The notes: a model not told the origin generated them from the sequence alone. A stretch of 14,537 nt of DNA from Neisseriaceae bacterium (GCA_030146285.1 JASLBZ010000198.1:1-14537), one strand, 5' to 3'. Counted from the first letter of the stretch, positions 1 to 6,978 are shown. Translations and numbers: made by a program.

Positions 1-266
1 ACCCACAAAATGGCCACCAAAGCTGCAACAGCAAAGCTTTGTAACATTGTCGCTAAGATATTTTTCTTACGAACCATTCCAGCATAAAACAGCGCCAAGC
101 CAGGTATCGTCATAAACAACACCAACAAAGCAGATACCAAAATCCAAGCAGTATCGCCACTATCAATATCTGAGAATGGACGCACCCACTCTAAATCTGC
201 CGCCCTTGCCAATGATGAGAAAGACAATAATAAACAAATAATAAAATAACGCATAAGAATTGACAT
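1..266 (-). CDS. amtB: Ammonium transporter AmtB, N-terminal part (gene runs off the window)
   Basis: Inner-membrane ammonium channel of the Amt/Rh family. Only the first 88 codons are present; the 3' end lies beyond base 1. Residues 1 to about 22 form a hydrophobic signal peptide ending near ARA/AD, as in other AmtB proteins made with a cleaved leader. Then come an SGDTAWIL segment and the first membrane helix with GLALFYAGMVRKKN (residues 56-69), a close match to the Amt signature. The start at 266 has GGAGA (273-277) six bases upstream; an in-frame ATG at 254 is less well placed. The gene begins 19 bases after the glnK stop, so the two are almost surely cotranscribed. In this family GlnK binds and blocks AmtB when nitrogen is plentiful. 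The call is secure from the N-terminus and the context. Confidence 0.93.
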   Translation of the reverse strand, partial: MSILMRYFIICLLLSFSSLARAADLEWVRPFSDIDSGDTAWILVSALLVLFMTIPGLALFYAGMVRKKNILATMLQSFAVAALVAILW

Positions 267-285
267 GTTCAGTCTCCAGTATTCA

Positions 286-624
286 TTAAATTGCCAACTC
301 GCCAGCTTCGCCGGTGCGAATACGGATAACTTCCTCAATATGACTAATAAACACCTTGCCATCACCAATAGTACCCGTTCTTGCCACTCGTATAATGGTC
401 TCCACAATACGCATGACATCTTCATCATTTGCTGCGATTTCAATGCGGATTTTAGGTACAAAATCGACCTCATACTCAGCACCACGATACACTTCTGTAT
501 GGCCTTTTTGTCGTCCAAACCCGTTCACATCCATTGTCGTAATGCCTTTAACGCCCTCGTCAGCAAGCGCTTGGCGCAATTGGTCTAACTTAAAAGGCTT
601 AATGATGGCCATAATCATTTTCAT
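286..624 (-). CDS. glnK: Nitrogen regulatory protein P-II (GlnK type)
   Basis: A 112-residue P-II signal protein, the standard length for the family. It forms trimers that sense ATP/ADP and 2-oxoglutarate and control nitrogen assimilation. The N-terminus MKMIMAIIKPFKLD is typical. The T-loop carries Tyr51 in RGAEYEVDF, the usual uridylylation site. TGTIGDGKVFI (about residues 83-93) is the conserved B-loop signature, and IRTGE is near the C-terminus. The start at 624 has GGAG (632-635) seven bases upstream and matches the usual P-II start. GlnB and GlnK are hard to separate by sequence alone; GlnK is preferred because amtB follows directly. I looked upstream for a sigma-54 element (GG-N10-GC) and found none I would defend, so the control is unclear. 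Confidence 0.95.
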   Translation of the reverse strand: MKMIMAIIKPFKLDQLRQALADEGVKGITTMDVNGFGRQKGHTEVYRGAEYEVDFVPKIRIEIAANDEDVMRIVETIIRVARTGTIGDGKVFISHIEEVIRIRTGEAGELAI

Positions 625-1107
625 GGTTTTGCTCCAGTAACATGGTTAAAAAATGAGGACAAAACACCAACCAATATTGAAGATAGGTACAGCTATATTT
701 TTTTTGTATAAAAACTTTAAGTCAGCCACGTCACCGATAACATCGTTAAACTTACACCGTAAGAAACATACTGAAAAGACAATATAAACAAGGACAAGCG
801 TGACATGATGAAATAAAATACAATGAATTATATTTATCTTAATTTAGATATGAATATGATAATTTTTTGGAAAATAATGTTATTATTTTATTAAAATTAA
901 CCAAAAAAAGATGGATATTGGTTATATTTGGCTGAAACTAGCATAAGATGTAACCAATCTTATATTTTGCTGTCTAAAAAAATTTTGATCAATCGATTCA
1001 AAGATTAGAGAATCTAAAATCATGTATTTTTCAGGACACACACTTCAAAACATTCAATATTTCATTTCTTTACTTTGAAATTACAATCTTCACAGAGTTG
1101 GACATTT
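625..1107. other. AT-rich gene-free stretch between glnK and the DUF456 gene
   Basis: No convincing gene. The region must hold the divergent promoters of glnK (minus) and the DUF456 gene (plus). Visible structure: an 8-base inverted repeat, ATTGGTTA (917-924) and TAACCAAT (951-958), separated by 26 bases; overlapping palindromes TTGATCAA (985-992) and AATCGATT (991-998); and TTAGA/TCTAA near 1005-1017. A weak plus-strand promoter may be TTGATC (985-990) with GAGAAT 17 bases later. Short ORFs here lack ribosome-binding sites. Confidence 0.5.
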
Positions 1108-1602
1108 ATGATCAGTACCATTTTAATTTTGATTGCCTGTATTTTAATTCTAGCAGGCTTATTGGGAACCATTTATCCCGCTCTTCCCGGCTTGCCATTG
1201 ATGTTTCTTGGCAGTTGGTTATTGGCATATAGCCAAGATTACCAAGTGATCAATGGCTATGTAATACTGGCTTTTGCTGTGATTGCCATTATTGGCACTG
1301 CATTGGATTTTGTCGCTGGCATGCTAGGCGCCAAATACACAGGCGCCAGCAAACAAGCCATTTGGGGAAGCTTTATTGGTGCCATTATTGGTGCTTTCAT
1401 GGGCATTGTTGGCTTGTTTTTAGGCCCTTTGATTGGAGCCGCCATTGGGGAATGGATTGCCATTCGAGATTTACTCAAAGCAGGTAAAGTTGGAATAGGA
1501 TCCTTTATTGGCTTTATTATTGGCATGGTTGCCAAACTTGGCTGTGCTTTAACCATAGTACTGAGCATTGCGGGGCTGTATGTTTGGCACTGGATTGCCT
1601 AA
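1108..1602 (+). CDS. DUF456 family small integral membrane protein
   Basis: A 164-residue, very hydrophobic inner-membrane protein matching the DUF456 pattern: an N-terminal helix followed by YPALPGLPLMFLGSW, a second helix, then GAKYTGASKQAIWGS and a glycine-rich stretch with G every three to four residues (GAIIGAFMGIVGLFLGP), then GEW and two more hydrophobic segments. The glycine spacing suggests tightly packed helices. The function of the family is unknown. The frame extends upstream to a TTG at 1075, but that codon has no Shine-Dalgarno sequence; the ATG at 1108 gives the usual family length, although its own site (AGAG near 1094) is weak. The gene stands alone and ends in a bidirectional hairpin terminator shared with the convergent cytochrome b gene. 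The family call is firm; the start is less so. Confidence 0.82.
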   Translation: MISTILILIACILILAGLLGTIYPALPGLPLMFLGSWLLAYSQDYQVINGYVILAFAVIAIIGTALDFVAGMLGAKYTGASKQAIWGSFIGAIIGAFMGIVGLFLGPLIGAAIGEWIAIRDLLKAGKVGIGSFIGFIIGMVAKLGCALTIVLSIAGLYVWHWIA

Positions 1603-1620
1603 TGATTAAACAACAGATAC

Positions 1621-1653
1621 AAAAAAAGCACTTCAAACCGAAGTGCTTTTTTC
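1621..1653. terminator. Bidirectional intrinsic terminator
   Basis: Inverted repeat GCACTTC (1628-1634) / GAAGTGC (1640-1646) with the loop AAACC, flanked by seven A on the left and six T on the right. It can therefore stop transcription from both the DUF456 gene and the convergent cytochrome b gene. Confidence 0.9.
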
Positions 1654-1670
1654 TTGTGTCTAGCAAGATA

Positions 1671-2330
1671 TCAGCCAATATAAGCAATCATCACCAGTAA
1701 AACTACCACAAAAATAATTGACACAACCGCAATGCGCCAAGATGTAAATCGCAGTACTGGCAATGGTGCTGGTAGCTCTTTGTAACCTGTAATCATCGGT
1801 GTGATGTAATTTTTCTTTTTAAATACCTTGTACGAAACCACCACCACAACGTGAGCAGTAATCAGCGCCACTAACCACCAAAAAAACTCAGTATGGATGG
1901 TGCGAAACCATGTTCCTGTGCTGCTAGAAACCCAACTATTCAAGTAGCCAGAATACAAATAAGTATTTTCATCCGCACTAAATAACCCTGTTATCACTTG
2001 CACCAACAAAGCCAAAAGCAATGTAATCACCATCAAAGCGCCAACTGGATTGTGCCCTGGCTGCTGATTTTCACTCAAACGCCCTTGTAAATATGACTTC
2101 ATTGACTGAGGGCCACGAATGAATTGAGTGAATCGTGAGGTATCACTGCCAAAAAAGCCCCAAGAAATGCGAAACAACAACAAACCCAAAATCAATAGCC
2201 CTGCTCGCAAATGCCATGCCATCCAACTGCCACCTTGGTCTGCACTAAACCACATAAAAGGTATCAAAATCACCAATGACCAATGAAAAATTCGTGTAGG
2301 CAAATCCCACACCAAAACCTTTTGTTTCAT
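1671..2330 (-). CDS. Cytochrome b561-type (di-haem) membrane protein
   Basis: A 219-residue membrane protein of the bacterial cytochrome b561 / hydrogenase cytochrome b-like family, likely an inner-membrane electron carrier. The opening VWDLPTRIFHW is the hallmark N-terminus. There are four main hydrophobic segments (about 14-30, 40-60, 97-116, 147-167) and an extra C-terminal helix (about 199-217). Candidate haem-ligand histidines are His16, His40, His146 and His160, placed in helices as expected for two b haems. The start has GGAG (2336-2339) five bases upstream. A possible minus-strand promoter is TTGGCA (complement of 2452-2457) with TATGTT (complement of 2428-2433), spacer 18. No partner such as a cytochrome c or periplasmic oxidoreductase is next to it, so the redox partner is unknown. 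The family call is confident. Confidence 0.87.
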   Translation of the reverse strand: MKQKVLVWDLPTRIFHWSLVILIPFMWFSADQGGSWMAWHLRAGLLILGLLLFRISWGFFGSDTSRFTQFIRGPQSMKSYLQGRLSENQQPGHNPVGALMVITLLLALLVQVITGLFSADENTYLYSGYLNSWVSSSTGTWFRTIHTEFFWWLVALITAHVVVVVSYKVFKKKNYITPMITGYKELPAPLPVLRFTSWRIAVVSIIFVVVLLVMIAYIG

Positions 2331-2485
2331 GTACTCTCCAGTCAGTATTACTCGCCATAATTGGCTATCATTCTACCATGCCATTTAAATAGAATAGCCT
2401 TAGCCATGCATAATAATGCGATTAGACAACATATCTACCACAAAAAACACTTGCCAATAATATGCTATTGTGATTAAACTCTAAG

Positions 2486-2503
2486 TATCGAAATACTTCG
2501 ATA
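2486..2503. promoter_or_regulatory. Perfect palindrome, possible operator
   Basis: TATCGAA (2486-2492) and TTCGATA (2497-2503) are perfect inverted arms around ATAC, with half-site starts 11 bases apart, about one helical turn. It lies 30 bases before a TTGACA-like element (2533-2538) and about 110 bases before the small ORF at 2616. The first ten bases, TATCGAAATA, recur exactly at 2941-2950 before gabT. This suggests a protein-binding site, but no regulator is identified. Confidence 0.35.
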
Positions 2504-2615
2504 ACAAAAGAAAAGAACATCTGCCTCTTGAATTGACATAATCTTGTCATCATATCAAGTTAAGCTTACGAATGTTTTCAAAACCAAAAACAAAAATAGT
2601 AGAAGGAAAATTATT

Positions 2616-2735
2616 ATGCAACATCGTCGCAGACAGCATGTATTCCAAGCAGCAAAGAAAAACTTTCAACCCATAACGCCAGTGCAATCAAAAGAAAGCC
2701 CAGAATCATCTGGTATCCAAAGCAGTTGTCGTTAA
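2616..2735 (+). CDS. Possible 39-residue small basic protein
   Basis: A short ORF preceded by AGAAGGA (2601-2607), eight bases before the ATG, which is a good ribosome-binding site. The product is basic at the N-terminus (MQHRRRQHVF), rich in Gln and Ser later, and ends in SSCR. It has no membrane segment or signal peptide, and I do not recognise it. Support for a real transcription unit: TTGACA at 2533-2538 with weak -10 choices, and an intrinsic terminator 33 bases after the stop. An overlapping ORF from 2572 (34 codons) has no Shine-Dalgarno sequence and is less likely; the same frame also extends up to a TTG at 2544 without a site. It could be a small protein, a leader peptide, or a chance ORF inside a noncoding RNA. 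Confidence 0.45.
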   Translation: MQHRRRQHVFQAAKKNFQPITPVQSKESPESSGIQSSCR

Positions 2736-2767
2736 TACGTTGCTGACTTTTTAAAAAATACCAAAAT

Positions 2768-2802
2768 GCCGATAGGTCAAGAACCTTATCGGCTTTTATT
2801 TT
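2768..2802 (+). terminator. Intrinsic terminator after the small ORF
   Basis: GCCGATAGGT pairs with ACCTTATCGGC (one bulged A) around a CAAGA loop at 2768-2793, followed by TTTTATTTT. It closes a short plus-strand unit and isolates it from gabT. Confidence 0.85.
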
Positions 2803-2912
2803 AACATCACCAAAAACACATTAAAACATTAACAAATCAAATATTTCATGGCGGTCCATGCAACAAGCCAACCCACCTTGAACCGCATAGCAAAACACCT
2901 GTTTCATCAATA

Positions 2913-2964
2913 TTGACTTCTTTTCCAGAACCGTATAGCTTATCGAAATAATATAAAATTCGAT
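2913..2964 (+). promoter_or_regulatory. Probable gabT promoter and adjacent inverted repeat
   Basis: TTGACT (2913-2918) and TATAGC (2934-2939) make a promoter with a short 15-base spacer. Immediately downstream is an inverted repeat, ATCGAA (2942-2947) / TTCGAT (2959-2964), with 11 bases between the arms; its left arm shares TATCGAAATA with the palindrome at 2486. A repressor bound here would cover the expected transcription start. This is inferred from sequence only. Confidence 0.35.
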
Positions 2965-2997
2965 TCAATCAAGAATCATTTAAACAAAGGAGAAGCC

Positions 2998-4266
2998 ATG
3001 TCTTCATTCGCTGAACGTCGTCAAAATGCCGTGTCTCGCGGTATTGGTGTTATGTGTGATTTTACTGTTGAAAAAGCCAAAAACTCAGAAATTTGGTCAA
3101 CAGATGGCAAACGTTATATTGATTTTGCTGGTGGCATTGGCGTGTTGAATACTGGCCATTTGCACCCAAAAGTACAAGCTGCGGTTGCTGATCAATTGCA
3201 AAAATTCAGCCACACTTGCTTTCACGTTGTCCCTTACGACCTTTACACCACGGTTGCAGAGAAAATCAACCAACGTGCACCGGTAACAGGCCAAGCCAAA
3301 ACCATGTTTGTAACCACAGGTGCAGAAGCGGTCGAAAATGCCATTAAAATGGCACGCATGAAAACAGGCCGTCGTGGCGTTATCGCTTTTCAGGGTGCCT
3401 TTCATGGCCGCACTAACTTAACATTGGGCTTAACGGGCAAAGTATTGCCATACAAAATGGGTTTTGGTCCCTTTCCTGCTGATGTTCTGCATGCACCTTA
3501 CCCAAATGAATTGCATGGCGTTAGCACCCAAGAAGCCCTAGATGGCCTACAAAAAATTTTCAAAGTCGACATTGCGCCCACAGAAGTGGCAGCGATTATC
3601 ATTGAAATCATCCAAGGTGAAGGCGGCTTTAACGTGACACCTTTTGATTTCTTGCAAGGCTTACGTAACATTTGTGATGAACATGGCATCGTGTTGATTT
3701 TTGATGAAGTACAAAGTGGCTTTGCTCGTACGGGTAAATTATTTGCAACCGAACACACCGGCGTTAAACCTGACTTAATCACCATGGCAAAATCCATGGC
3801 TGGTGGCTTCCCTATTTCTGGCGTGGTTGGCAATGCAGATGTACTAGATGCACCAAACCCAGGTGGATTGGGCGGTACTTATGGCGGCAACCCATTAGGC
3901 TTAGCGGCAACAAATGCTGTGATTGATGTTATTGAAGATGAAAAACTGTGTGAACGCGCCAATGTGCTGGGTGATCAATTAAAGGCCCACATAGAAGCGC
4001 TGCGCCAAGATTGCCCTCAAATCCGTGTGGTTCGTGGTTTGGGTGCGATGATTGCTGTTGAATTCATGAAGCCAGGCACAAATGAGCCTGATGCTGACTT
4101 TGCCAGCAAGGCACAAAAATACGCATTAGAGCATGGTTTGATTTTATTAACCTGCGGCATGTATTACAACGTGATGCGTTTCTTATTTCCATTGACCATT
4201 GAAGATGCTATCTTTGATGAGTCATTGCAGATCATTAGCGATGCATTTCATTTCGCTGCAAAATAA
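2998..4266 (+). CDS. gabT: 4-aminobutyrate aminotransferase
   Basis: A cytoplasmic class III PLP-dependent aminotransferase that moves the amino group of GABA to 2-oxoglutarate, giving succinic semialdehyde and glutamate. Its 422 residues match the usual GabT length, and it aligns by eye with E. coli GabT along its whole length. Key features: FAGGIGVLNTGHLHP (43-57), TTGAEAVENA with the PLP-phosphate site (106-115), GAFHGRT (133-139), Glu208 in QGEGGF (the family's substrate-switch glutamate), Asp236 in FDEVQSG (PLP ring nitrogen), and Lys265 in TMAKSMAGGFP, the Schiff-base lysine. IEIIQGEGG replaces the commoner IEPVQGEGG, a mild change. AAGGAG (2987-2992) lies five bases before the ATG. gabD follows 69 bases downstream, so the pair forms the GABA shunt exit. 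No gabP transporter or GabR-type regulator is adjacent. Confidence 0.95.
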   Translation: MSSFAERRQNAVSRGIGVMCDFTVEKAKNSEIWSTDGKRYIDFAGGIGVLNTGHLHPKVQAAVADQLQKFSHTCFHVVPYDLYTTVAEKINQRAPVTGQAKTMFVTTGAEAVENAIKMARMKTGRRGVIAFQGAFHGRTNLTLGLTGKVLPYKMGFGPFPADVLHAPYPNELHGVSTQEALDGLQKIFKVDIAPTEVAAIIIEIIQGEGGFNVTPFDFLQGLRNICDEHGIVLIFDEVQSGFARTGKLFATEHTGVKPDLITMAKSMAGGFPISGVVGNADVLDAPNPGGLGGTYGGNPLGLAATNAVIDVIEDEKLCERANVLGDQLKAHIEALRQDCPQIRVVRGLGAMIAVEFMKPGTNEPDADFASKAQKYALEHGLILLTCGMYYNVMRFLFPLTIEDAIFDESLQIISDAFHFAAK

Positions 4267-4280
4267 TAACTTTAAATAAT

Positions 4281-4315
4281 ACCAGATGGTCAACATGCCA
4301 TCTGGTGTCCTTTTT
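4281..4315 (+). terminator. Hairpin between gabT and gabD, partial terminator or attenuator
   Basis: A perfect 9-base inverted repeat, ACCAGATGG (4281-4289) / CCATCTGGT (4298-4306), with an eight-base loop, then GTCC and five T. The T-run starts four bases after the stem, so termination is probably incomplete. It would reduce gabD expression relative to gabT or protect the gabT 3' end. Confidence 0.65.
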
Positions 4316-4335
4316 ACAATTGTGAGACGCACACC

Positions 4336-5784
4336 ATGCAACTACAAGATCCTAGTTTATTTAAAACAGAATGCTATATTAATGGACAATGGCTAAAAGC
4401 CAACGGCAACAAAACTGTCGATGTTACCAATCCAGCAACGGGCGAAGTCATCGCATCAGTACCTCAAATGGGCAAAGAAGAGGCTGAAAGCGCGGTAGCT
4501 GCAGCTTATGCGGCACAAAAAGATTGGGCCAAAAAAAGTGCCAAAGAACGCAGCATTATCTTGCGTCGTTGGTATGACTTAATGATGGAAAACCAAGAGG
4601 ACTTGGGTAAAATTTTAACCTTAGAGCAAGGCAAACCATTGCCTGAGGCCAAAGGTGAAATTGCCTATGGCGCATCTTACATCGAATGGTATGCAGAAGA
4701 AGGCAAACGCATTTACGGCGATATCATTCCTAGCCCAGCCCAAGACAAACGCATTTTGGTGACCAAGCAACCTATCGGTGTTTGTGCTGCCATTACGCCT
4801 TGGAATTTCCCGAACGCAATGATTACTCGTAAAGCGGCACCGGCTTTGGCTGCAGGTTGTACTTTTGTGATTCGTCCAGCAACCCAAACCCCTCTTTCTG
4901 CATTTGCCATTGCAGAATTAGCGCACCGCGCAGGCATTCCTGCTGGCGTGTTCAACGTATTAACCGGCAGCTCAACTGAAATTGGCAAAGTATTAACTGA
5001 AGACGACCGTGTGAAAAAATTCAGTTTCACGGGTTCAACTGAAGTGGGCCGCAAATTAATCGCTCAATGTGCTGACACCGTAAAAAAAGTATCCATGGAG
5101 TTGGGTGGCAATGCGCCATTTATCGTTTTTGATGATGCCGACTTGGACGCTGCCGTTGAAGGCGCCATGATTTGCAAATTCCGCAATGCAGGTCAAACGT
5201 GTGTGTGCGCAAACCGCCTGTATGTACAAGCCGGTGTATATGATGCCTTTATGGAAAAATTCAAAGCCGCAACTGAAAAATTGTCTATTGGTAATGGCTT
5301 AACAGCTGGCGTGAACTTTGGCCCTGTGATTGATTCTGGTGCCATTGCCAAAGTCAAAGAACACATTGCTGATGCCCTAAGCAAACACGGTGAAGTGGTT
5401 ACTGGCGGTAAAGAACATGCTTTAGGTGGCTTATTCTTTGAACCGACCATCATCAAAAATGCAACGCAAGACATGATTGTGTCAAAAGAAGAAACTTTTG
5501 GTCCTTTGGCACCCGTATTTAAGTTTGAAACCGAAGAAGAAGTATTGGGTTATGCCAACGATACTGAATTTGGCTTGGCATCATACTTTTACACCCGTGA
5601 TATTGGCCGTGTTATGCGCGTTTCTGAAGGCTTGGAATACGGTATGGTTGCAGTGAATACTGGTATTTTATCCAATGAAGCTGCCCCATTTGGTGGTGTA
5701 AAACAATCTGGCTTAGGCCGTGAAGGTTCTAAATACGGCATCGAAGATTATGTTGAAATTAAATACACTTTGGTGGCATTCTAA
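4336..5784 (+). CDS. gabD: Succinate-semialdehyde dehydrogenase, NAD(P)-dependent
   Basis: A 482-residue aldehyde dehydrogenase that oxidises succinic semialdehyde from GabT to succinate. It matches E. coli GabD in length and along most of its sequence. Visible sites: TPWNFPN (154-160), FTGSTEVG (231-238), Glu255 in MELGGNAPF (general base), catalytic Cys289 in FRNAGQTCVCANR with Cys291 nearby (the TCVC pair of the family, a redox-switch pair in some members), EETFGP near residue 400, and the C-terminal SGLGREGSKYGIEDY signature. The cofactor segment reads VIRPATQTP: Arg180 stands where GabD proteins normally have Lys (E. coli Lys179), and Thr183 replaces Ser182; these residues contact the NADP 2'-phosphate. 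The ribosome-binding site is weak (GAG at 4323-4325, ten bases away), and a hairpin lies between gabT and this gene. Confidence 0.94.
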   Translation: MQLQDPSLFKTECYINGQWLKANGNKTVDVTNPATGEVIASVPQMGKEEAESAVAAAYAAQKDWAKKSAKERSIILRRWYDLMMENQEDLGKILTLEQGKPLPEAKGEIAYGASYIEWYAEEGKRIYGDIIPSPAQDKRILVTKQPIGVCAAITPWNFPNAMITRKAAPALAAGCTFVIRPATQTPLSAFAIAELAHRAGIPAGVFNVLTGSSTEIGKVLTEDDRVKKFSFTGSTEVGRKLIAQCADTVKKVSMELGGNAPFIVFDDADLDAAVEGAMICKFRNAGQTCVCANRLYVQAGVYDAFMEKFKAATEKLSIGNGLTAGVNFGPVIDSGAIAKVKEHIADALSKHGEVVTGGKEHALGGLFFEPTIIKNATQDMIVSKEETFGPLAPVFKFETEEEVLGYANDTEFGLASYFYTRDIGRVMRVSEGLEYGMVAVNTGILSNEAAPFGGVKQSGLGREGSKYGIEDYVEIKYTLVAF

Positions 5785-5807
5785 TTGAAATCTGAATGTT
5801 CATCAGT

Positions 5808-5837
5808 AAAAAAGCCCACCATCTCGGTGGGTTTTTT
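5808..5837 (+). terminator. Intrinsic terminator after gabD
   Basis: CCCACC (5815-5820) / GGTGGG (5826-5831) with the loop ATCTC, extended by A-T pairs and followed by six T (5832-5837); A-rich on the left. It ends the gabTD unit and could also work on the minus strand for the convergent SUKH gene. Confidence 0.9.
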
Positions 5838-5936
5838 CTTTTATCTGATTTTAAGTACCTACCCCATTCACATCAAGCAATCATGGCTTTCACATCGACA
5901 AATTCATTTTGTCTATTCGTGCGCAGCCCATAAAAA

Positions 5937-6575
5937 TCATTCATAATTTTCGAGTGAAGGAATAACAAAATCCTCATAAAAGTCCAATAAACTGGGTGAC
6001 ACCACACGATTCAAATGGTATCCACAGCATTCCATCAGGATAACCTGCCCCATCTTACCACCCTTTTTCGGTGCAAAATCCAAAAACAAATAACTTGCAA
6101 TATCAGGAATACAGCAACTTAAATAAAACCATTTTGGATGAAAAATAGGTGTATTTTCAACGGCACCATGCGTCTCATGAATATCAATATGGTAACCTTC
6201 TCTTAATTCTTTTAATATTTCAATATTATCATCCGACTGCCAGCTATCCATTGGAATATAAAGGCTATAATCCCAACTGTCTGCATTTTCTGTTGGTAAC
6301 GAAAAGACAATGTCGCCTTTTTTATCATTTTTATATTGGGTGAATATTGTTAAATCAGGACCATTGCAGTACGAGAAATATTTGAACATTGCTTTCATCT
6401 CTGGTGGCAAAGTAATACCATATTTTCTTTCATATATTAAAATTTCATCAGCGGTATAGGGTTTGTGAACTTCATTCTCAATAAATACCGCTTCTGATTG
6501 GCCATAAATACGGGCAGATAGCCTCACAATGTCTTGATAAACTTGGTATGCTCTTGCATCAAAATCATTTTGCAT
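5937..6575 (-). CDS. SUKH (SMI1/KNR4) family protein, orphan immunity-like
   Basis: Encodes 212 residues with SMI1/KNR4 features: YTADEILIYERKYGITLPPEM (about 40-60), matching the family's helix plus the G-x-x-LP motif; an NG turn at 71-72; YLFLDFAPKKGG then MGQVI (162-179), matching the LDF-P-GQV strand pair; and an aromatic C-terminal helix with DFYEDFV. In bacteria SUKH proteins often act as cytoplasmic antidotes to contact-dependent or polymorphic toxins. No toxin gene or toxin remnant is next to it, so it may be an orphan immunity gene or have another role. I chose the ATG at 6575 because AAAAGG (complement of 6583-6588) precedes it by seven bases; the in-frame ATG at 6608 has no such site. 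The family is likely; the function is not shown. Confidence 0.78.
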   Translation of the reverse strand: MQNDFDARAYQVYQDIVRLSARIYGQSEAVFIENEVHKPYTADEILIYERKYGITLPPEMKAMFKYFSYCNGPDLTIFTQYKNDKKGDIVFSLPTENADSWDYSLYIPMDSWQSDDNIEILKELREGYHIDIHETHGAVENTPIFHPKWFYLSCCIPDIASYLFLDFAPKKGGKMGQVILMECCGYHLNRVVSPSLLDFYEDFVIPSLENYE

Positions 6576-6629
6576 TCGATTACCTTTTTCATTAGAAATG
6601 ACCGGCATAACAAAATGGCATCAGATTAA

Positions 6630-6674
6630 ATAAAAACGTACTTCATTTGATGTTTCAATGATTGAAAATCATTG
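6630..6674 (-). promoter_or_regulatory. Possible promoter and overlapping inverted repeat for the SUKH gene
   Basis: On the minus strand TTGAAA (complement of 6653-6658) and TTTTAT (complement of 6630-6635) are 17 bases apart, a reasonable sigma-70 promoter 55 bases before the start codon. The inverted repeat CAATGAT/ATCATTG (6656-6674) overlaps the -35 element, where a repressor could bind. The core resembles half a Fur box, but the five-base spacing is not that of Fur. Confidence 0.4.
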
Positions 6675-6911
6675 GCTGATATTCCATTGCTTATCAAAAT
6701 ACACAGCAAATAACACACGATATTATTGAATTATGTTGCTATTTAATGACATAGAAATAAAAAAAAGGTGCTTTTTAGCTTGATTCTTTACTCGAATACC
6801 ATTGCAATAACACAAGGTTTTTTAGCATAAAACATGGGTGAGCCTAGCTTAAGAAAAATATTGTGCTCACTTAACAAAGCCCCTATTCAGAATTGATGCT
6901 TTAAATATTGA

Positions 6912-6940
6912 TTGTTTAAAGAATAAATTAGCAATATGAT
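6912..6940 (+). promoter_or_regulatory. Probable promoter of the lipoprotein operon
   Basis: TTGTTT (6912-6917) and TATGAT (6935-6940) are separated by exactly 17 bases. The -10 element fits five of six consensus positions; the -35 is weaker. The predicted start near 6947 leaves a leader of about 32 bases before the ATG at 6979. Confidence 0.5.
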
Positions 6941-6978
6941 AAGCAATTGAAGAATTAAAATGAAAAAGGCTTATTCAC

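Larger units (their letters stand above)
6576..6978. other. Divergent intergenic region, SUKH gene to lipoprotein operon
   Basis: No gene seen. It carries promoters in both directions. Near the SUKH side is a 7-base inverted repeat, CAATGAT (6656-6662) / ATCATTG (6668-6674), spacer 5. A 6-base inverted repeat, GTGAGC (6838-6843) / GCTCAC (6865-6870), with a 21-base spacer lies in the middle. An ATG at 6960 opens a short frame out of phase with the lipoprotein gene and is not credited. Confidence 0.5.

Noticed and set aside
265..640. Plus-strand open frames antisense to glnK
   Set aside because: They lie opposite a clear P-II gene, have no ribosome-binding sites and encode no recognisable protein.
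625..800. Sigma-54 promoter for glnK-amtB
   Set aside because: Expected from family knowledge, but no GG-N10-GC element could be found on the minus strand.
717..806. 29-codon minus-strand ORF with a hydrophobic product upstream of glnK
   Set aside because: No Shine-Dalgarno sequence before its ATG and no terminator or conserved feature; likely chance in AT-rich DNA.
1022..1078. 18-residue ORF just before the DUF456 gene
   Set aside because: No usable ribosome-binding site; ends before the real start with no sign of coupling.
5897..5913. GACAAA/TTTGTC inverted repeat as a terminator of the SUKH gene
   Set aside because: Short stem and no T-run on the minus strand; the hairpin at 5808-5837 is the better candidate.
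6656..6674. Fur box upstream of the SUKH gene
   Set aside because: The arms look Fur-like (AATGAT/ATCATT), but the five-base spacing does not fit the Fur site.
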